From the NCBI GenBank assembly GCA_009780415.1, contig WRAC01000018.1, positions 1-44,542 of the forward strand: 44,542 nt of DNA. Reading direction: 5' to 3'. Within the stretch, counting starts at the first letter, position 1; every line of letters begins with the position of its first letter. This document shows, piece by piece, positions 41,480-44,542 of the stretch. The position numbers were made by a program, and so were the translations under genes. The stretch is from Defluviitaleaceae bacterium. GTDB taxonomy: Bacteria > Bacillota > Clostridia > Lachnospirales > WRAX01. The notes beneath the pieces are model-generated. The model was not told the DNA's origin and searched no databases. It saw only the letters and a program-made list of their open reading frames with translations.

Positions 41480-42751
41480 TTACGGATGAATCTTCTTCAG
41501 CTCTTCATGGAACTGTTCGGCGGTTATAGTGCCGTTTACGAATCTGTCGAGGGCATCCTGGTATATCGTAACGTCGTCGCCGTCAAGGAAGGTGTCCCAC
41601 CAGATGACGTAGTCGGTAGCATTTTCGGTAGCCTCGATAATTCTGGCGAACACGGCGGGGCGGATAGCCATGTCTATCTCAACGGTATTCCACACGGGCA
41701 TATAATCGCCTTCCCGCGAAAGGTTTTCGGTAAAATACTTTACGAATGCGGCGGCGGCTTCGGGATGTGCGGTATTGGCACTTACGACAAGCCCGTCGAT
41801 AGCGCCGCCGTTAAAGTCGGTCGGGGCGCCTTTTCCGCCGGGGATAGTCGGGAAGGGTATCCAGTCGACATTACCTTTTATTAATGAGCTGTCGTCCTCC
41901 AACGCGGAACATTCCCACGAACCCATGTAATACAGGCCCGCGTCGCCGTTAATAAAGCTTGCCAGCGCTTCATCACGGGTCAGCGCGGCACGGTCCGAGT
42001 TGATAAAGCCGTTGTCAATTAACTCTCCCAAACGATTAATGGCTTCCAGGAACAATGGATCGGAATATCCTCCATCGGCTTCCTTGTTTATCGTAGCGTT
42101 GACTTTGCTTGCGCCAACGGCCTTTGTCACCATGCCTTCAAACAACATGCCTATAACCCAGCGCTCCCTGCTTGATGTCATTATCGGGATTTTGCCGCTT
42201 GCAAGTATTTTTTCGCTGGCTTCAACAAGCTCTTCCCATGTGGCGGGAATTTCTGCGCCCGCATCTTCAAACACTTTTGTGTTAACAAAAAAACCGCTGA
42301 CGTTTCTGCCGATAGTAAGCCCGTACACGCTGTCGTCGTAAATAAAGTAATTCAGCGCGCCGCCGTACAGCTTGTCAAGAGTGCCGTCGTTAAGGTATTC
42401 ATCAAGGTTAAGGAGTTTACCCGCTTCATAAAACGGACGGGAGAAGCCGGCGCCCCAAGTCGAAAACACATCAGCGACCTCATCCCCTGCAACGGCTGTC
42501 CTGATCATTGTTTTATAAGCTTCATTCTCGAAATACTCAACTACCACCCTTACACCGGGATGGCTGGCGTTGAAATCGTTAATAACCTTCCTGACGGCCT
42601 CGTGGTTAGCATCGCCGCCGCCCCAAATATTCCAAAACCGGAGCACTATATCGCCGTCAGTGCCCTCATCGCCCCCGCTCAAGCATCCTGTCATAACAGA
42701 AATGCACATGAGCGCCGCCAGTAAAATAGAAAAAACACGTTTAAGTTTCAT
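41480..42751 (-). CDS. carbohydrate ABC importer substrate-binding lipoprotein (MalE-like)
   Basis: A 423-residue lipoprotein with signal peptide and lipobox MTGC at about 19-22. VLRFWNIWGGGDANHEAVRKVINDFNASHPGVRVVVEYFENEAYKTMIRTAVAGDEVADVF is the standard N-terminal lobe of family-1 sugar-binding proteins. YYMGSWECSAL is the typical hinge-side strand. The ATG at 42751 follows AGGAGGAAAA. It is the first gene of this operon and unrelated in detail to the 32893 binding protein. Confidence 0.9.
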   Translation of the reverse strand: MKLKRVFSILLAALMCISVMTGCLSGGDEGTDGDIVLRFWNIWGGGDANHEAVRKVINDFNASHPGVRVVVEYFENEAYKTMIRTAVAGDEVADVFSTWGAGFSRPFYEAGKLLNLDEYLNDGTLDKLYGGALNYFIYDDSVYGLTIGRNVSGFFVNTKVFEDAGAEIPATWEELVEASEKILASGKIPIMTSSRERWVIGMLFEGMVTKAVGASKVNATINKEADGGYSDPLFLEAINRLGELIDNGFINSDRAALTRDEALASFINGDAGLYYMGSWECSALEDDSSLIKGNVDWIPFPTIPGGKGAPTDFNGGAIDGLVVSANTAHPEAAAAFVKYFTENLSREGDYMPVWNTVEIDMAIRPAVFARIIEATENATDYVIWWDTFLDGDDVTIYQDALDRFVNGTITAEQFHEELKKIHP

Positions 42752-42785
42752 TTTTTTCCTCCTCAGATATGTAATTATTTTTTAA

Positions 42786-42814
42786 ACAATAACACAAAAA
42801 CCTTTATTTGTCAA
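42786..42814 (-). promoter_or_regulatory. promoter of MalE-like importer operon
   Basis: On the minus strand TTGACA (42809-42814), a 17-bp spacer and TATTGT (42786-42791), 35 bases before the gene. No perfect AAACATGTTT palindrome is found here, so joint control with the other importer is not evident. Confidence 0.7.
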
Positions 42815-43035
42815 GCTATTGACAGTAAAAACCACGCAAACGCATGAAAGGAAATAACAAGTAAATCTGCCCCCAAAAGGAAAATCTAATTTTTTCAATC
42901 GTTTGGTTTTTGTCTTCCTGAAAAGTCACATATCTGGTTTCACAAGTCTCACCCTTGTCTAGTCAGAGTGTTATTTTTCTTTTTAAGGAGAACTTGTGCA
43001 TATTTGATTTTTTGCTTCCCCCAGATGTTTTTTTC

Positions 43036-43044
43036 TGTTATAAT
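43036..43044 (+). promoter_or_regulatory. extended -10 promoter of alcohol dehydrogenase gene
   Basis: TGTTATAAT: a consensus TATAAT (43039-43044) with an upstream TG, 30 bases before the start codon. No good -35 box is seen at normal spacing, as expected of an extended -10 promoter. Confidence 0.5.
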
Positions 43045-43073
43045 TGAAGCAAAACCAAACGAGGAGGGTTTGT

Positions 43074-44276
43074 ATGTCTTGGGAGAAAGGTATTAATATT
43101 AACAACGTAAGCACCATTATCTGCGGAAGCCGCGTTTTTTTGGGCGTTGGGGCCATTAAGAAGATGGATTTTATCGCAGAGCAGTTAAAGGCTCGCGGCG
43201 TTGACTGTGTGATTGTTATGACCGGCAAGGCAGCATACGCAACGACGGGCGCGTGGGATTATGTGACCAAAGCGCTGGACGGTCAGGGTATAAGGTATGT
43301 GCTTTATAATAAGGTACAGCCCAACCCGGAAACGCAGCAGGTTGACGAAGCGGTGAATATTGGGCGCGAAGCCGGGGCAAAGGCCGTTATCAGCATCGGC
43401 GGCGGCAGTCCCATTGACGCAGGTAAGAGTGTGGCAATCCTTTTGGCGTATCCCGGCAAAACCTGCCAGGAGCTTTATGAAATGAGCTTTACCCCTGAGA
43501 AGGCCGTTCCGAATATCGCCATCAATCTAACACACGGAACCGGTACCGAAACCAACCGGTTCGCGGTAGTAACCATCCCTGAGAAAGAGTACAAGCCCGC
43601 CATAGCGTACGATTGCATCTATCCCCTCTACTCTATCGACGACCCCGCCTTGATGGCCGGGCTGCCCGCCAATCAAACCCGGTATGTATCAATCGACGCT
43701 GTAAACCATGTAGTGGAAGGCGCGACGACAATCTTGAACAACCCATTCTCGGTCACCTTGGGCAGAGAAGTCATGGCGTTAGTTGCGAAGTATCTTCCAG
43801 CGGCATTAAAGGATCCAAACGACTTAACCGCCAGATATTTCCTTACTTATGCCGCGCTGATAGCAGGCACCGCCTTCGATAATGGGTTGCTGCACTTCAC
43901 ACACGCGCTGGAGCATCCCCTCAGCGGAATGAAGCCGGAACTGGCGCATGGCCTTGGATTGGCGATACTCCTCCCCGCCGTTGTGAAAGAAGCCTATCCG
44001 GCAGTAGGCGCCGTGCTGGCTGATTTATTAAGCCCCATCGTTCCCGGTCTGACCGGCGACGCCGGAGAAGCCGCGAAAGCCTCAAAAGGCGTAAGGGACT
44101 GGCTGGACTCCGTGGGAGTAACGGAAAGAATGGGCTGTATCGGCTTCACTAAAGCGGACATCCCCAGACTTGTACAGCTTGCCTTTGAAACCCCCGGACT
44201 GGCGGGCCTTATCGGCTGCGCCCCCGTTAATAATGATAGGGCCGTAGTAGAAAGGATTTATACGGATTCATTCTAG
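43074..44276 (+). CDS. iron-containing (group III) alcohol dehydrogenase
   Basis: A 400-residue dehydrogenase. SIGGGSPIDAGKS is the nucleotide loop, INLTHGTGTETNRFAVVT follows, and iron ligands are visible as the Asp and His of DAVNHVVEG and the His residues of LHFTHALEHPLSGMKPELAHGLG. It would reduce an aldehyde or oxidise an alcohol; a lactaldehyde-reductase-like role beside the fucosidase is possible but unproven. I chose the ATG at 43074, after GAGGAGGG. Its TAG stop codon is formed at the edge of palindromic element B. Confidence 0.9.
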   Translation: MSWEKGININNVSTIICGSRVFLGVGAIKKMDFIAEQLKARGVDCVIVMTGKAAYATTGAWDYVTKALDGQGIRYVLYNKVQPNPETQQVDEAVNIGREAGAKAVISIGGGSPIDAGKSVAILLAYPGKTCQELYEMSFTPEKAVPNIAINLTHGTGTETNRFAVVTIPEKEYKPAIAYDCIYPLYSIDDPALMAGLPANQTRYVSIDAVNHVVEGATTILNNPFSVTLGREVMALVAKYLPAALKDPNDLTARYFLTYAALIAGTAFDNGLLHFTHALEHPLSGMKPELAHGLGLAILLPAVVKEAYPAVGAVLADLLSPIVPGLTGDAGEAAKASKGVRDWLDSVGVTERMGCIGFTKADIPRLVQLAFETPGLAGLIGCAPVNNDRAVVERIYTDSF

Positions 44277-44379
44277 TCCATTGACCTAGTTAAATTTTAA
44301 TGTTCAGCGCTCAATTGCTTTCTATTAATAAGTATTTGATGCGCTGAACACCCTAAAATTTAACGCGGTCAATGGACTA
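44274..44379. mobile_element. MITE-like palindromic element B
   Basis: CTAGTCCATTGACC (44273-44286) and GGTCAATGGACTAG (44367-44380) are a perfect 14-bp inverted repeat. The pairing continues inward with GTTAAATTTTA/TAAAATTTAAC and GTTCAGCGC/GCGCTGAAC, around a loop of about 30 bases. The ends lie at CTAG, with TA flanks like those of IS630-type transposition. It carries no ORF. It also works structurally as a terminator for the dehydrogenase gene. Its sequence differs from element A. Confidence 0.72.
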
Positions 44380-44428
44380 GTGTCTTGCGTCATTCAATAA
44401 CTGTGATATACTACGCCTAAGAGGGGGT

Positions 44429-44542
44429 ATTCATTACCCAAACGCTCCAAAAATCTGTCTGGTTATGGATAACCTCAATACCCATACCATTTCGTCGCTC
44501 TATGAAACCTTCTCGCCGGATAGGGCGCGTGCTTTGGCAAGA
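44429..44542 (+). pseudogene. IS630-family transposase, internal/C-terminal fragment
   Basis: The frame around 44432-44542 encodes [19 protein letters not shown] followed by [18 protein letters not shown]. This is the conserved IS630 DDE block, with the second catalytic Asp in VMDNLNTH. The N-terminal half of the transposase is missing; upstream sequence to 44380 shows no family similarity. The frame is still open at the window end, so the C-terminus may continue. It sits 50 bases from the TA-flanked palindrome. Confidence 0.82.

Larger units (their letters stand above)
42752..43073. other. divergent regulatory region, no gene
   Basis: About 320 bases between the minus-strand importer operon and the plus-strand alcohol dehydrogenase. 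It holds promoters for both genes and AT-rich spacer. Apart from one weak hairpin (ACAAG/CTTGT near 42940) I see no conserved structure or ORF. Confidence 0.5.

Noticed and set aside
42983-43228. 81-codon minus-strand frame before and inside the alcohol dehydrogenase
   Set aside because: It is antisense to a clear gene and its promoter, with no family features.
3-44413. The 12-mer TGTGATATACTA at 3-14 and 44402-44413, both before transposase fragments
   Set aside because: It contains a generic -10-like TATACT and the flanks do not match, so chance is a sufficient explanation.
1-44542. tRNA, rRNA or CRISPR array
   Set aside because: No clover-leaf T-loop pattern, rRNA segment or regularly spaced direct repeat was seen by eye; a tRNAscan or CRISPR search could not be run.

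Overview
The window looks like a chromosomal segment of a spore-forming, low-to-mid GC Firmicute of class Clostridia. The reasons are strong GGAGG-type ribosome binding sites with frequent GTG and TTG starts, Gram-positive core genes (murA, murG, tmk, rbgA), a spore-coat cotJC remnant, lipoprotein-type solute-binding proteins and a cobalamin riboswitch. Species cannot be named from sequence alone.

Layout. 1-1110: a truncated IS5-type transposase butted against a frameshifted, truncated DNA polymerase I-like gene. 1170-4937: a radical-SAM protein, then a leader-controlled three-gene ABC-2 exporter. 4963-5132: a MITE-like palindrome. 5114-8718 (minus): an aldo/keto reductase, an oxidoreductase plus TIM-barrel pair, and a flavodoxin-like reductase. 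8814-17213: housekeeping genes mixed with a coupled pair, a catalytically dead M1 peptidase and a flavodoxin-SCP2 fusion. 17331-18240: remains of a spore-coat cluster. 18410-20912 (minus): an operon led by a MerR regulator with its own 19-bp-spacer operator. 21023-23710: a leader-controlled ABC-F gene, a small hydrophobic ORF and a DUF3795 protein. 23662-30818 (minus): a nine-gene cobalamin assembly and corrinoid-uptake operon behind a B12 riboswitch and terminator. 30887-42814: two carbohydrate ABC importers around a GH29 fucosidase-like enzyme, a Gfo/Idh/MocA dehydrogenase and a LacI-PfkB fusion regulator. 43039-44542: an iron-type alcohol dehydrogenase ending in a second MITE-like palindrome, then an IS630-type transposase fragment.

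How genes work together. The B12 operon holds nucleotide-loop assembly (cobT, cobU, cobS, a short CobU-like protein, a CobC-like phosphatase) plus a BtuFCD-like importer, so it fits corrinoid salvage. The 31-43 kb block is a glycan-use locus: import, deglycosylation, oxidation, and a regulator that may sense sugar through two domains.

The most novel signal is a pair of matching leader regions, at 2135-2390 and 21023-21300. Each has a TTGAC/A-type promoter with a 17-bp spacer, the same ribosome-binding and start context, a small ORF with a shared Asp-Ser-Tyr-Ala motif, and an intrinsic terminator before an ABC gene. They look like one class of translation-coupled attenuator serving two different drug-resistance-type ABC systems.
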